64,000 bases of DNA from Cinclus cinclus. Its lineage: Eukaryota; Chordata; Aves; Passeriformes; Cinclidae. Within the stretch, counting starts at the first letter, position 1; every line of letters starts with the position of its first letter. The DNA is taken from the NCBI RefSeq assembly GCF_963662255.1, contig NC_085046.1, positions 99,031,324 to 99,095,323 of the forward strand, read 5' to 3'. Position numbers and translations under genes: made by a program. The notes beneath the pieces are model-generated. The model made no database searches. It saw only the letters and a program-made list of their open reading frames with translations, and had not been told where the DNA came from. This document shows, piece by piece, positions 25,841 to 39,521 of the stretch.

Positions 25841-26818
25841 TTAATACTTGTTTGATAACCCACAGAGCATTCTCAGGCTATAGCAACAAATTATCTCTTT
25901 GAAGGTCTTCCTCATTTCCTGGCTACGAAAGGCGTAGATCAAGGGGTCGATCATGGAGTTGCACATAATGAGAATGAGGTACATGTTGAAGTGAGACATG
26001 AAGCAAACACAGTAGAGGTTTTGAGGGCAGGAGATCATCAGGATGAGATGAAGGAAGAATGGAGCCCAGCAAACAATGAAGATGCCAAGAAGCATAGTCA
26101 GAGTGATGGCTCCTTTCATGCTGGTTCTTTGACGGACTGAGTTGTACCCAGGCAAAGCAGCGATTTTCTTCACGTGAGTACGAGCCAGGAGGAACATATG
26201 GATGTACAGTGAGACCATGAGGAACAACATGGTAAAAAACATAGTGATGAGACAAATGACCACGTAAGTTGATTCATAATAAAGAATGAAGATAATGCCA
26301 CAGCCCGTGCAAAAGGTCCAGATGCATGCAATGATAAGCCCTGATCTTTTCACAGTCATGATGTTGTGATAACGCAGGGCATAGAAGATAGTGATATATC
26401 TGTCTACTGCAATAGCCAACAAACTGCACATGGAAGCCACCACAGATATGCAGATCATGGAATCAAAGACATTGTCTATATGACGGACAAAGGCATCTTC
26501 CATAATGATGTGTTTATTGTTTATTAAGTATATAGTTATGGTCTCCCAAGCATTAGACACACTAACCAGCATGTCAGCCACTGCTAAACTGCAAACAAAA
26601 AAATACATGGGTGAGTGTAAGTTCTTGTTCTTTACTATTGCACATATAACTAAGATGTTTTCAAGCAGGCTTACAATGCCCAGAGTTAGGAACACCTCAG
26701 CTGCGATGACCACTTGTTCACATGGCAATGACTTGCTCTTTGCAGTAGGCAGAGTAAAGTTGCTACTGAAGGCACTCAGGTTTAGTTCAGAAACATAGAA
26801 TTGAGAGGACGTATTCAT
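25841..26818 (-). CDS. MC5R: Melanocortin receptor 5 (class A GPCR), complete single-exon coding region
   Basis: The frame encodes a 325-residue seven-transmembrane receptor, the same length as human MC5R, and long stretches match the remembered human protein (for example residues 64-86 and 107-141). MC5R binds alpha-MSH and ACTH-type peptides at the plasma membrane and raises cAMP through Gs; in mammals it is linked to exocrine gland function. Visible features are three N-glycosylation sequons in the N-terminal tail (N2, N13, N20), the melanocortin-type acidic ligand pocket E92 in TM2 with D115 and D119 in TM3, the DRY motif at 139-141, CWAPF in TM6 at 250-254, DPLIY in TM7 at 291-295, and the cysteine pair 311-312 that is probably palmitoylated. 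As in other melanocortin receptors, the second extracellular loop is very short. The start codon has a purine at -3 and no upstream in-frame ATG gives a longer family-like product. No frameshift or missing key residue is seen. MC4R and MC3R are the nearest alternatives, but the termini and gene neighbourhood fit MC5R better. Confidence 0.97.
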   Translation of the reverse strand: MNTSSQFYVSELNLSAFSSNFTLPTAKSKSLPCEQVVIAAEVFLTLGIVSLLENILVICAIVKNKNLHSPMYFFVCSLAVADMLVSVSNAWETITIYLINNKHIIMEDAFVRHIDNVFDSMICISVVASMCSLLAIAVDRYITIFYALRYHNIMTVKRSGLIIACIWTFCTGCGIIFILYYESTYVVICLITMFFTMLFLMVSLYIHMFLLARTHVKKIAALPGYNSVRQRTSMKGAITLTMLLGIFIVCWAPFFLHLILMISCPQNLYCVCFMSHFNMYLILIMCNSMIDPLIYAFRSQEMRKTFKEIICCYSLRMLCGLSNKY

Positions 26819-26951
26819 CTCTGGGAGCTAACACATTCTGTTCCTTCTGAAGGGCTTCCCAAGGAGTGTGGTAAATGCATTTTGCAAAAGGCAGAAGATT
26901 CTGCCTGAAAAACAAAATTATAGCATGAAGATTACAGGCAGAATTCGACAT

Positions 26952-26960
26952 TATAAATAC
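26952..26960 (-). promoter_or_regulatory. Possible TATA-like element upstream of MC5R
   Basis: Read on the minus strand, a TATTTATAA stretch lies about 135 bp before the MC5R start codon. That is a plausible core promoter distance if the 5' UTR is short and unspliced. AT-rich matches of this kind are common by chance, and some vertebrate MC5R genes have upstream noncoding exons, so support is weak. Confidence 0.2.
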
Positions 26961-27325
26961 CAGCCATTTCTATCTAATTTGGCTTATACATGTCCCACCT
27001 CTTCCATACCACATTCCTGCATTGGTTCTAAATTAAACTTTGGTTGGCTCAGAGATTTTCTATCTATCCTTACTTGGAAATTAAAATCAAAAACTCATTA
27101 AAAGATTCATGCACTCTTCATTCATAGTTTTTTTATTCTATCCGGTTCCCTGGAATACTTCCCCAGAATGTCTGGAAATTCTGCTGAAAAACAAACAAAA
27201 GACAGATTTCCCAGTTCCAGCTCTCAGACCCCCAAAATGCAGGAGGATGTAGTATTAGGTCCAGCAGAAACCGCTCACTTGAACATAATATAAAGAAGTT
27301 TCTGTTATTGACACAATAAAGAACT

Positions 27326-27344
27326 GAACACTTAGTAAGTGTTC
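27326..27344. repeat. 19-bp near-perfect palindrome upstream of MC5R
   Basis: Two 9-base arms, GAACACTTA and TAAGTGTTC, flank a single central G about 510 bp upstream of the MC5R start. The arms are exactly complementary. It could bind a dimeric transcription factor or be a chance inverted repeat; no specific factor is assigned. Confidence 0.5.
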
Positions 27345-28072
27345 GGTAAAATATCTAAATGCTTTCCTGACCTTTGTATATTTAATTTGGCATGACCTGT
27401 ATTATAAACAGCTTATCTGTGCAGTGTTAATATACTCATTTAAAAGCATGGTATTAAACACCTAACCAAAGCAAATCCATGCATTTCAGGATACACTAAA
27501 GTTGCCGAATTGGTGTGGGTAGAATTTTATTGTAAAAGAAGTTTTCTCTTCCAAATAAAAAATATTTTATTCCGTGATAATCTGGTAATGACAATATTTA
27601 GGGAAAGTTTTAAGTCATTGCATTTTTAATAAAGGGAACATTTAGAGCTGATTGTCAGTGACTTATTGCAAATAAAATTCAAAGCATATCATGCTAAAAA
27701 ATTTTCAGTTTTAAAAGGTCACTTTTTATTTGTAATCAAGAATTAACTGTACCTATTTACCAGAGCTGCTCCTTCAGTTGCTTCTCCTCTTCATCATCTG
27801 CAACATTTCCTCCAGAGAGCTGAAGTTTCAGCTCCCCTGACATCTGGGGCTGGGGGCTCCTCGGTGGCAAAAGATGAAAAAAAAATAGAGGGAAAGGAAT
27901 TAGTAAATCCATAGAGTCAGACCTGACCACATATAAATTACTTACTGTGCAACTGCCTTTTTATAGACTCCAAGCAATAATGACTTCAGTACTCAAAGTG
28001 TGGCTCCTCCTCCCCTTCTTTGCCCCTCTGGACTTCTCTTTCCACAGATCTCATAGCAAAGGCTTAGGTTTT

Positions 28073-28090
28073 TACCACCATCTAGTGGCC
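28073..28090 (-). promoter_or_regulatory. CTCF-like binding site
   Basis: The minus strand reads GGCCACTAGATGGTGGTA, which fits the vertebrate CTCF core (CCAC, then AG, then a G-rich half, then a TA end) with few departures. It lies about 1.25 kb upstream of the MC5R start codon. It could be an insulator or loop anchor between MC5R and the RNMT side. This is a motif match by eye only. Confidence 0.4.
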
Positions 28091-30147
28091 TTCCCCCTCT
28101 CTTTCTACCTGAACAGGGATTCTGATCTGAAGTTCATTATGAGCTTTCTATAATATTAAAGGGGGAAATGTATTAGACATGCTCCTTTCCTTTGTTTGTT
28201 TGTTTTCTTTGCTGTTTCTAGTATGCTCGCCAAAAGTTCATCCTGCAATAGTACTCCAAAAGAGGAGAAAAGATTACTCTTGAAGTGCTTGAAGTGCGAG
28301 GCTTATTACTACTATAAGCATTTTTTCTCATATTCAGCTTTGCTGGGTTTTTTCCAGAAATAAGAACTCCATTGTTACAAAACTTAGAGAACACACAATC
28401 AAAGCCACCATGACACTAATAGAAAATATATTTAAATAATTTGTATTAAAACAATTGAACAAATAAGTAGCTGTGTTCTGTACCCCTTGCTAGAAGAGAG
28501 ACTTCAGTGTAGAAATGGAAGAAGCAGTGTATCAGGCCAAGAGCCCAGGCTCCCCAAGATGGATGTGAATTCCCCCAGGGCCCCAAGAGCTGTTTCTTAA
28601 ACTCAGTGCTCAGTATTCCAGTGGCTGAAGTTCATCTGTGGGTCTATTAGTCAAGCAGCCAATGCTCCTTCTGGGCCTTATCCAAAAGGCAGCAAAATCA
28701 GTTCAAGTCCTTAAAAAAATTGGTCTCTGCTTCCAGGTGCAGGCTGGGGAATGCAAAGCACACACCCTCCTGACACAGCTACGTGCCCTTCTTCTTAGCT
28801 GCTAAACAGACAGATACCATGCAGGACTTGAACTCGACATAGGAATTTTCTGATTCTCCAAATCACCACTTTTCCAAAACTTAGTGGGTTCCGGTTTTTT
28901 CATGTTATATAACAGATTCAAATGGTTCTTTTCACCCTACAGCATATCTCTTAAAGCATCACCATCAACAAATCCCAATTTTTTTGTTATATTCTGTGCC
29001 ACTTTTGTGTTTTCAGTGTTCAGTTCAGGTTTATCATTGAAAAGTAGATATATCTCTATTTCTAATTACTATACTCCACAGAGGTTTCTCTATTGTCACT
29101 GCTGGCTTCACTCTACCCCTTCACTCTAGGGATGCAGAAACACCTGGGCCATTATATGAAATATTTTTATGTACAAATAGTCCCTGCAAAAAGGGTGACA
29201 GTGAAAAGCAATTTTTTATCATTTTTAATTAAATGGCACTTTTAGCATTACAGAATTATAGTCAGGAGATTAATTTTGCCTATCCCTTCTCTCCGGTACT
29301 GGAAAGAGAAGTTAGATTATCATGAACTAGAGGTCGCAAACTATGCTCCAGTGCAGCTGTTAAATCTGAGTGGGTAATGCCAGCTGCTGAACACACACAC
29401 TCCCTGCTGTAACTCACCTATGTGCCAGTTCTGAGCTCTCAGTTCTTTGTTATGACCAAAATACAAGAATAGAGAAAGATCATCTTCAGTTCTCTTTCTA
29501 TTCTTTAATGTAAAGCATGGTTTTAGTTAACTTACCTTAGTTAACTTCGGTTATCTTTTGCATAGCTTTTGATTTTCCCATTGCAGATCCTGGAAGTCAG
29601 ATCCCTAACAGTAAAATTTTACGTGTTCCTGTGTTCTTGCATCCAGCAAGAACTGTGCAGACTTTGTACTCTTTCCCCTTCCAATTACTCCTCTTGCAGT
29701 ATCCCAACTTGGTCTGTGTTGTTGTATATCACATTGGCTCTTGTTAAATTCTGTTCTTTCCATTTACAAATTCCTCAGTATGTTCAGTTTAACAAAGTTG
29801 TTTGCAGACCAGTTTAACTGCTTTACAAAAGTTTTCAGTGTACCTGGTAGGGCTCAGCAAACCAGCCAATTGCAGGAAATAAATTACACATCAGACTGGG
29901 TGGTTTGGCTGTTATTCCTTGGAGCGATATCAAGTTTCCTACATATAAATTATGAATCAGCATTTGGATTCTTGTTCCACATGCCAGACACCACAGGTGT
30001 AAACCTTGGTACAATTGCCTATGCTACACCAAAAATACTCCCTAATTTACAAAGCTTACAGAAAAATTGCCTGCCTGGAAACTGAGTAGTGGAACAGATG
30101 CATTTGTTTTATGTTATAGGATGAAATGAAAAAAAAAATCCTTCCAC

Positions 30148-30170
30148 CTTCCCCCCCCCCCCCAAAAAAA
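30148..30170. repeat. Homopolymer C then A
   Basis: A run of about 14 C followed by 7 A; prone to assembly or read errors. Confidence 0.85.
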
Positions 30171-33100
30171 GAGAGTTTTATCATTATATAGCTGCAGTAA
30201 GCAGCTCATTAGTGTTATAGCTTGACAAGCAAGTAACTGAAGGGACACACAAACAACATTGAGTGGAAGCAGGCAAGTGAGTTATAAAGATTTGAAGTAA
30301 AAGGGTATGGAAGCAGATCTTTGGATTCTCTTGGGAAGAATCCAAGAACAGTTTCCCAGCTGCAGGACTCCTGAATGAATAAACTTGTCTTTCAGATGTT
30401 CATGATCTCAACATTCAGCTCCCTCAACCAAGAAATTTCTTTGGGCTCAGGAAAACAGATTGAAAGTGCCACAGAAAGACATCAGTGAATAGAAGAAAGA
30501 AGTAAAATAGAATTCTGGCAGAAAAAGAGATGCCAGGGCCTGTCTCAGCCCCATGCCACTCTTTTCAAATGTTAAGTGATGAGAGGGAGCAGAAGCCACT
30601 GCAGATAGATATTTGCCTCTCAGGCCTTGACAGCAACCAGACATGATGTCACTGGCAAAAACAGCTGGGTCCTACTTGCCATCAGCACCACCAGTGATCT
30701 CGGCCAGAGCTCCCCTTCACCCTGCACATCCACTGGAACTACACTGACACGTAGGGCGAGTTACATCATGTCAAAACCAGAAGGGAATTGCCACCTGCAC
30801 GATAGCAAGACTGATTTTATCAATAAAAGGATAAATGTGGCCAATGGAAGGACACTCTCCCAAAGAAATTTCTGTAGAAGAGCCAGTTACACTCAGATGC
30901 ATTCTGGTATTAATCTGTGATAATCTTAACAGGTTCAGAGAAGAGTGTTAGTGGTGTTAATAAAAAATTACCAAATTTGTCTAGTGCTAATACATTTAAG
31001 CAATTCAATTCCAGGATCTTTCTGTGGCTCTTTTTATCTGTTTGATCAAAATACCTTTGTTCCATATAACATAACTGGGATTGGTGCTCTTGGCCTACTT
31101 ACAAAATCTCTCTTCTGTCTAATTCTTGCCTATGTTGTCATCAGCACAATATTTCAAAGTCACAGAGAATCCTTCCAGGCTGCTCTAAGAGATAACTTGT
31201 GGTTGAACCAAAAGGGAAGATTCATGGCCTTCCCTGCATTCAAATCATATGACAAATGTTCTTTAATTTCTTCAGACTGAGAAAACTGTTTGTCCTGGTC
31301 TGTGTACTGAGTAGCCTTGTCTGAGCCCCATCAAGGTCCCTACTGTTAGCTCCTCAGCATTACAGTCATTATTTCTTGTCCTGAAATAAAAAACACTGGA
31401 TGAAGTGATGGCAGACATGGTATTTCAGTGCCCTTGTCTGTCCAGGGGATGTCTGAAAATCTAAAAGTTAGACTTTGCAGTAAGCAGTAGCAAAGTGAAT
31501 AGTTTCTTGTACGCCATGGCCCTAATCTTCAAATCAACATCTGATTTATTTATTTTCCAGAAAAAAAAAGGGAGTCCAAAAAACGGCATCAAAATATGAA
31601 GCAATCTGTCCCTGTTAAAAGGTAGGATCAGCCATACTTAGTATGACTGCACTAGCACTTTTGGCCTCAAACTCTTTCATCTGAATCCTTCAAGATGGTT
31701 TGAGATAATCTCTGACCACTCTCAGTTAGTACCTATCAGTGGTGCTTCTTGCATTAGAGTACAAAGCTGAGAAAGATGCAGTACAGTACAAAAGGCATTT
31801 AAGAAAGATTTATTCTAATACCCTAAAATGGATGATGTTTTAATCAGCCTCCCAAACTGTAAAAGAGTAATAAGAGGTTTAGTAACCATCATTTTTATGT
31901 GCCTCTAATTGGAGCAATGAATCACCCCCTAGCCTTTTATTAGAGGATGGGTCAGCAGCACAGACCTGGTGAATCAGAAGTGCCAGCTGCAGTCTCCACA
32001 AGGTAAGCAGAAGGAGACTGTAGAAACTTTCTGACAGAAAAGAGAGGTAATTCCATAATCTACAAACAGACTGGGATAAAGAAAAAAACAAACCAGAAGG
32101 TGCTGATTTGATACTTCTTTCTGGGAGGACGAGGACTGGTTGAGACCCCAGAGTAATGTAAATCCCTTTAAAGAACCTCTGCATGTTGGAGAGATGAGCA
32201 GAGAAGAACAGCCTGAAATACAACAGAGGCAAATGCAGGGTCCTACTAGCAAAGAGCAAACCTTCCAAAACAGTGCACTGCGTTTAGATCAGCCTTCCTG
32301 ACTTTAGTACAAAGCACATGCTCAATTCTACTTTATTTGAGCATAAAGAGGTATGCATTCCTTGGAATGAGTGACAAAATTCTGATTTCTGATTTTTTTT
32401 TTTTATAAACTACTGGTCTAAAGAGATCTCTTGAAAAGCTACTCACTTCCATCTTCCTTTCCTCCAGATAAACAGAGGAGCACAGCATGAACCCTCCCCT
32501 GGGAGCACCACGCTCCCCATCCTGGCCTGGCTGCTTGGTTTGAGAAGGGAACCTTGACAACTCGGTGTCTCTCTGTCCTGTCAGGTTCTGGCACTTCAGC
32601 ATAGCACAAATATGGAAAGGTAACAAAGCATCTGAAGGAAAACCTCAAGGAGATTCACAGTGAGAATAATCGTTAATTCTCTATCTCACAGAGAGACAGG
32701 CTACACACAGAAAACTACAAATGCAGTAATGTGTGTGTGCTGCTCCTGTCAAAGCAAGTGCAAATGTCTCTGATTTGTGATAACTAAGCATGGATCCATG
32801 TGTTACACAGGCAATTTTCAAGAACGCCCTGGCAACAATATCAACATTTGTCTCTTTAGAAGTATTTTTCAGTGCTAATCTAACATCTCTGTACTGTATA
32901 TAGGTATCTTCCTCAGTCTCTGTTCAGGTTGGCAAAAAATGCAGCTACTTCCTATTTCATAAGGTGTCTAAGGGCACCAAAAAGTAGAATTAAATAATAG
33001 CCATTTAGCTCAGAACTCAACTTTTTTTCTGTCAGTCCTGTACTACACTATGTTTTCTGATCTCTGTGATAATAAAGGCTTGCTATAAACAGAATCTTGT

Positions 33101-36100
33101 TATGTCAGGATTTTTTTAAATCACTATATTCTAACAGAAGAAAAATAAGCAATATTATTTCAGAAGTTGGAATTGTTTTCCTTCTAGCATTCGCCTGCTA
33201 AGGAGTGAAAGGGTGGAGTGTTGCTACAGCTGAAATGAAAGTTGTCAAAATTAAGACAGCAAATTATGTTAGCCAGAAGCAAAGAGCTTGCAGAAAGGAA
33301 AGTAGTTCAGTATCAAATTTGAACCCATAATATCTTGTATTCCACAGTAACCAGTGCATACAAATGTACTATTGAGAACTTAAATCATCTACAGTAATAC
33401 ATTGTCCTCAATGGTGAGCTGTTTGCTGACATATAAAACACAAGTGACTCTCATTATTCCTGGCATTTAATATTTCAAGCATAATTAGCCCTCACAAAAA
33501 CAGAAACCATGTGTCCTGATGTATTTGGTGTCTGATCCAGTATTAAAAGTAAAGCAGAACCTGAGAAAAATCTTGTCATGCTGATTTGGTGAGGCTGCTG
33601 CTATGATGTACCTTTCTGGCTTTCATGAGTTTACAAAGTGTCTGGTTACAGAAGATCAGATGATCATTTCCTTTGAGTGTGTTTTGAAAGGTGAACAAAA
33701 CCACCATTATTTTCCCTTTCCCCGCCCAAACAAATAAACAAACCACAACACAAGAAACACCAAATTATTTTAGAGAGGGGACAAGCAAGCTCTGGTTCTG
33801 ATGAAATTTAACCCTGAGCCAGTACATGGATTAATCATTCAGCTAAGAGGGATGGCAGGTTTGTGTCTCCAAGAAATCACTTGCTATTGGATCAGTTGGG
33901 AAATCAATTTCTGCAAGAGTTAAGATGGACTATGCAATGGTTACTCAACTAAATTACATTTCTTCATTCCATCTCTAGTAGCTGATAAATAAAAAGACAA
34001 AAAATGCTTGGCATCTACAATTTTTATTACTTTCTTTTGTTTAACTCCTCATTAATTATGGGGTGGAGGTCAAGGCTGGCTGAACATCACAGCCTTTGAA
34101 TTGGTGAATACCTGCATCTTTGTAAAAGTGCTTGTTAAAGATGTTGAATACCTACCATGCACATCAAATTCAATGGCTACTTGAAAGCAGGGGTTTTCAA
34201 ATATTTCCATTTGGGGATGAAAGGCAAACCCCTCAAACTTCTGGAGAAAAAAAATTAAGCTTTAATCTTAAGGAAAAATCCTTTTTTTCCTGTGGATCTG
34301 TACTTGAGTTGCCAGCCTTCATGGTCTCCAGGGCTGACAGTCAAAAAACTCCAGCCCTCTTCAAGAAATTCCCTGGGGAGCTGAGAGGGAAGATACAGTT
34401 ATGTAGCTCTTTCACAAGAACATGACAGGAGCTTCTGTTCCACATGCCCATGTAAGACACATTAATGAACCAGCAGTTTGGTAGCACCAAAACAGCTTGA
34501 CCCTCTGGTTCTGGAGACTGTATTCCCTTTTTGTACTCTCCTCTGGACATACAGACCTACCAACAATGTCATAACTGAGGTTTAAAGAGCAAGGATTGCA
34601 CTTGTCAGCATAACTCCATTAATGTCACATACAGCTACAGAACATGGCTCTGATTCCTAAAACCAAGCATGCTTCAGTTCATGTATCCTGGTCTGTCACT
34701 GATAAGCTCATACGAAAAACTTCCTGAATGCCAGCAAGGAGCAATTAAAGTCTGAATACTTACAAATGCACAAATTGGTAGCAAAGAATAGACCTCTCCA
34801 GGGGGAAAAAAAGGTTCAGGCAAAGTAGCTGCATAGTAAATTTATATATATGCAAATGGGTTTTTGTTCAACAGGAAGGAACAAGTTAATCCAAATATTT
34901 AGATGAATTAGAATGATCAGGACAGAGATAACTTGCAAGTCTCCTGACTTTACTCCAGAGAAGAAATTTGCAGGGAGAGCAAGTTCACAGGCTCTAATCC
35001 AAAAGATGAAACAAAAGGAGCCCCATTTCCAGCTATGAGAAAGAAATTTAGACAGTATACAACTCAATTTTATGGACAGAATTAATATTGACCTGTGGGA
35101 CCAACATTATCAAGTTCAATGATGCCACCACTTCTGGTAAAAAAACAGGAAACACAAAGTATACTTCCCAATACAATACGTACTCAGGCTTAGCAGTAGG
35201 ACAGCTGGAGCTTTGTCTTAATATGCAGTGAGAAACAAACTAGAGAAAATCAATTATTTCTTTGAGCGTGTTCAGGTAATTTGAGGTTTGCAATAAACTG
35301 ATGGTTTTGATGCTGTGTTAAAATTAACAGCTACTAATACAATGACCATAGCCATGAGAAAACAAAACAGTAACACAAGTAAACAGTCTTCTTTTTCAGG
35401 TTTACAAAATTCTATTTTCAGCAGACTGAGCAAGACTAAGGGAAAAAATGCAGTGCTTCTCAGTTATAAATAATACAAGTAATTAAAATACAAGGGCAAA
35501 TGAAAGTTTAATATTATAGCATTTATAAGAGAGAGATAATCAATCAATGAATTAAATTTCCACCTCTTCATCTTCACTAGTCCTTCTAAGAGGCAGTAAA
35601 TTTGTCAGTAACTAGATGCAAGAAGTGCCTCTTTAAATTATTTTGAGATTATCACAGCAGGTTCATGAAGTGCCAGAGAATAAGAAGGCCATGGGAATTG
35701 CCTGAGAAGCAATATCCTCTACAAGTTAGAGGATACAGTGAGAAGAAGTTCAGGACTCCTGATTCTGTGGAATAGATATATTTTTTATCCTGATGGTTTG
35801 TGCTGGATTGAGCACAATGCAGAGTTTATGCCTTACAATGGGATGATCAGTGTCTGACCTGGCACAGAACGGGGAGGACGGGCAATAAGCACTGCCCTAA
35901 AGCATGACACTATCAAGTAAAGGTATCAAAATTGTTCAGAGAAATTTGAACCAGCTGAATGAGCCTGTGTTGCATCAGAGCTTCGCATCACAGCCAGATT
36001 CCTAACAGAGGATCAGAACATTAACTTCACTGCAAATTCAAACTGCAGCTCCTACACCATTTCTAGCTGCAATTCTTGCCAATATTCATGTTCAGGCTAA

Positions 36101-36303
36101 AGTACCAACTACTTGCAATTTTGTTAATAAGGCTTTTTCCATGTGAATATGCGTTCATTACACACAGACAATAACACCAAAATACATAGGATCTTTACCT
36201 TTTAGCCCTGACCAATTGTTTTCATATTCTGCCAGCCCATTTTTATTTTATTATTAACTTTTGATTATTTGTGTTTCTTGAAGTTGACCTAAAAAAAGCG
36301 TTG

Positions 36304-36341
36304 TTTATTTTATTTTATTTTATTTTATTTTATTTTATTTT
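36304..36341. repeat. (TTTTA)n pentanucleotide microsatellite
   Basis: About seven TTTTA units in a row, in a generally T-rich stretch. Confidence 0.95.
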
Positions 36342-39072
36342 TCCAAAAGACATTTCAGAATAGATTTTCATTAACAGCAGAATGTCTGCTACTTTTGAGA
36401 TTCAGGACATATGTTTGGGTCATTAAGTATTGACTTAAAGGCTAACTCCACCAAAGGAAATCTTTGCCAAACCACAGCCTTAGACCCAAAACCATTCGGC
36501 TACCTTAAATGCTTCTCACAAACACATAAATAAAATTGACCTTACTTGTTGATGTGTTTGCTAACAAACTACATCTGCTATCAGGAATACAGATGTATAG
36601 CAAATGCTTTGTGTCTCTACCAAAGCACAGCCCATTAACAAGGGAGAGAGCTCACTCAGATTAGCTGAGGGAGCCAATTAGTAGATGAGGGCAACGATGT
36701 GACCACCCCCCACAGAAGAATGACAATGATACCTGCATTTCTCCTCTCCTGACCCGGAACAAAGTGCAACCTTTAGCTTCCTGAAAGACCATACACTTAC
36801 TTATTTAAGAGAAAGAAGAGTTGAGCACTCTGGAGTTTGTCGCTGTTTCAAATCCAGTGCTGAAAAATCACATTGTCCAGGGAAGAAGGCCAGTAATACC
36901 AGCTTCTCCTGTCTCAGAGGAGGGTCCTGATGACCAGCTGTCATTAACAAATCATGCCTTACACTTGTTTGATGCTCTTCCCTATCCAGAGGGCTCATTT
37001 TATTCTAGACTCAACAAATAGCATCTCCTACAGTGGTCTCTTGGGTGAACAAATCTTATTGCTTGGAAAATGGGAGGCTTTGGAGTTGAAGCCCCTGACT
37101 CCAAGGGGGCCTGCAATGGAGGCACCACTGATCTCGGTGTGAGTTTGGGCTCCAAGGCTGTTCAGTGAGTGGTAGGCATCTCCTTTACTGCTCAAGAACA
37201 TGCTTACAGGGCTCAAACACAGCTAATGCTACATTTATTCTACCTAAAATCCCAATCTCAGTGTAATCATGATAGAAAGCGTGTCAGACACAGCACAAAG
37301 GTTAAAAAGACCAGCTCTAGTAGCTTCCTTCCTTGTCCCAGGACACAGTGCAGCACTCACCAAGTGAGTAATGCTGGCAGGGCAGGAGCAAGAGCTGGAA
37401 CACAAAGCTGTAAATAATATTCCAAAGTATTGAAGGTTGGGAATGCACACAATCATGACAGGAAGATCAAATTCCATTTCAGCTTCCACCATCTATTTCA
37501 GAACTGAAATATCAACTAGAGATGTGACATCTTTGCCAGGAGAGTTTCACTAGCACACCTAGTTGTACTTGAGTAGATAGAGATGTTTCTGTGTATAACA
37601 TCTGTCTTTTGTCTGTAAATTGTCGGAGCAGTACAACTACACCTCCAGCAAGTACAGGCTTGCATCTGGGGCAGAGGGGCTGGAAATTAGAACAGACAAA
37701 CAAGCATTACCACTGATTTTAAAAGTCAGAGTTCTTCAGTTAATGACAATGGCTTTTCACTAGGGTCTGATTGCCACTCTAGCAATTTTTTCCTAATTTT
37801 CTTCAATGTATGCACCATATGTAAGGTGATAAGAGGTAAAGTGTTGTATTTATGCCAGGACCAGACACACATGTTGAGGACCAATTATCACAGGGGGCTG
37901 GGGGAAATGCTCAGACAGTGGAACTGGAGAAAACGGCAGGAAACCCCAGGTGGTACACAATAACTAAAATGTCACTTACCTTTCTCTGTCAGGGGTGAGA
38001 AGCTAAAGGAATCCACAGAAACACATTCCACTGCCCCCAGATTTCTTTCATTAGTCCAAGTTGAAATGTTATTTCATTAATTGTTTCTGTTCAAATTAGC
38101 ACTGGGAAGCCAGTGCTCTCTGCTTGATCCATAAGATGAGTGGGCTTGTTTTCTAGCAACAAACTAATAGTATTTTGCAAATTCCAGGTATCCTATTAGA
38201 TGAAATTCTACTGCTTGCTTTCAGTCAGGAGAAAAGTTTAAGTACACAAGATTGAAGTAATTTGTTACCTTTCCAAACCACAAAAGTCACACTGGGATTT
38301 TTCTATTAAAATCCAGTTTAAAAAAAAATTAAGATTTTAAGACAACATTTTCTGAGCAATGCAAGATAGGCAATGGAAGATACCTCTTAATACATTTGCT
38401 TTAAGTTGTGAATTAGTAGCATGTCTAGTTCAACAGTTAATGGCAGAGAAAGCACAGTGACTTATCCTTCCACACAGAAATACTGACTGATTTCAGGGAA
38501 AGCAATGGAGCTCTCAGAATACCAACAAGGCACAGCTTTAGTGAAAATTCCATCCTTCAGCTTTTCACAGGAGCATTCTGCCCAGTCTTTAAAGCAATAA
38601 TGGTAAATTTGGCCATAAGTAGTTCAAGCCAATTTGTTTTTGAATACGACTTTTTCTCTTCAAGGGCATTTTGACCACAGATTAGGAGACTGTAAGTTTC
38701 AAGGAACAGATTCAAACAGATGAAAGAGAAATATTGCACTAAACAGGTTGCTGTGACCTTCAGGTCTGAGTGAAGCCTTGTCCAGAAATTCATTCGTTTG
38801 CCTCTCTGTGTTTCTTCACTATTATTAAAGGTCGCCACAGCAATATTCTACCCGCAGAAGTTACTGGAAGTTGCCTTGGAAAACAGTCATGGAAAGTTAC
38901 TCAAAACCACATTGAAGTTTTAGGTAAGATTTGATATCCTTCAGTACACGTGGCTGCCGTTATTACAGTGTAGAATTGTACAATCAGATATCCTCTTCAA
39001 TGCTTGCCTGTTTTACTGGTGTTGAAGATGTAATACATATCTTCTTCCTCATCTTCATTTTAGATTATAGAA

Positions 39073-39521
39073 TTTTTGGGGTGTAACCCCAGCTGGCAAC
39101 TAAGCACCAGACAGCTGCTTGCTCCCATTAGGACAGGGGAGAGAACCAAGAGAGTAGAAGTGAGAAAACACATGGCTTTATATAGACAGTTTAATAGGGA
39201 AAGCAAAATACATACACATGCAAAGCAGAACAAGGAATTCAATCAGCACTTCCCAAGGTCATTCACCACATCCCTCTGATCAGTCAGGGTCAGCTTTCCT
39301 GGCTGTGTCCCCTCACAAGTCTTTCAAGCCCCCTCCATCGTCCTTGCTGGCAAGGCAGTAGGAGAAGCAAAAAAGGCCTTGACACCATGCAAGTGCTGCT
39401 CAGAAATAATGAAAATGTCCCTGAGATATCAGACTGTTGCAACATACATACAAAACACGTCCCCATACCCATACCTTCTCCTATGAAGAAAATTAACTCT
39501 ATGCCAGCCAAAACCAACACA
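39073..39521 (-). mobile_element. Solo ERV LTR, family 1, copy B
   Basis: This copy keeps both family ends best. Its right end holds the plus-strand words aaaattaactctatgccagc and aaaccaacaca, and its left end holds taaccccagctggcaactaa. The internal gacagtttaatagggaaagc and gggtcagctttcctggctgt are also family-like. The middle is shortened relative to copy A. It is in the same orientation as copies A and C and shows no retroviral genes of its own. Confidence 0.8.

Larger units (their letters stand above)
26819..39072. other. Noncoding DNA upstream of MC5R
   Basis: Contains the MC5R promoter side, the palindrome, the CTCF-like site and simple repeats. No exon of a known gene is recognised. 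Small frames of up to 129 residues lack family motifs. The stretch at 27360-27700 is AT-rich and may be regulatory. Confidence 0.5.

Noticed and set aside
25923..26255. 110-residue minus-strand frame
   Set aside because: It overlaps MC5R in another phase and is a shadow of the receptor gene.
26505..26798. 97-residue plus-strand frame
   Set aside because: It is the antisense shadow of the N-terminal half of MC5R.
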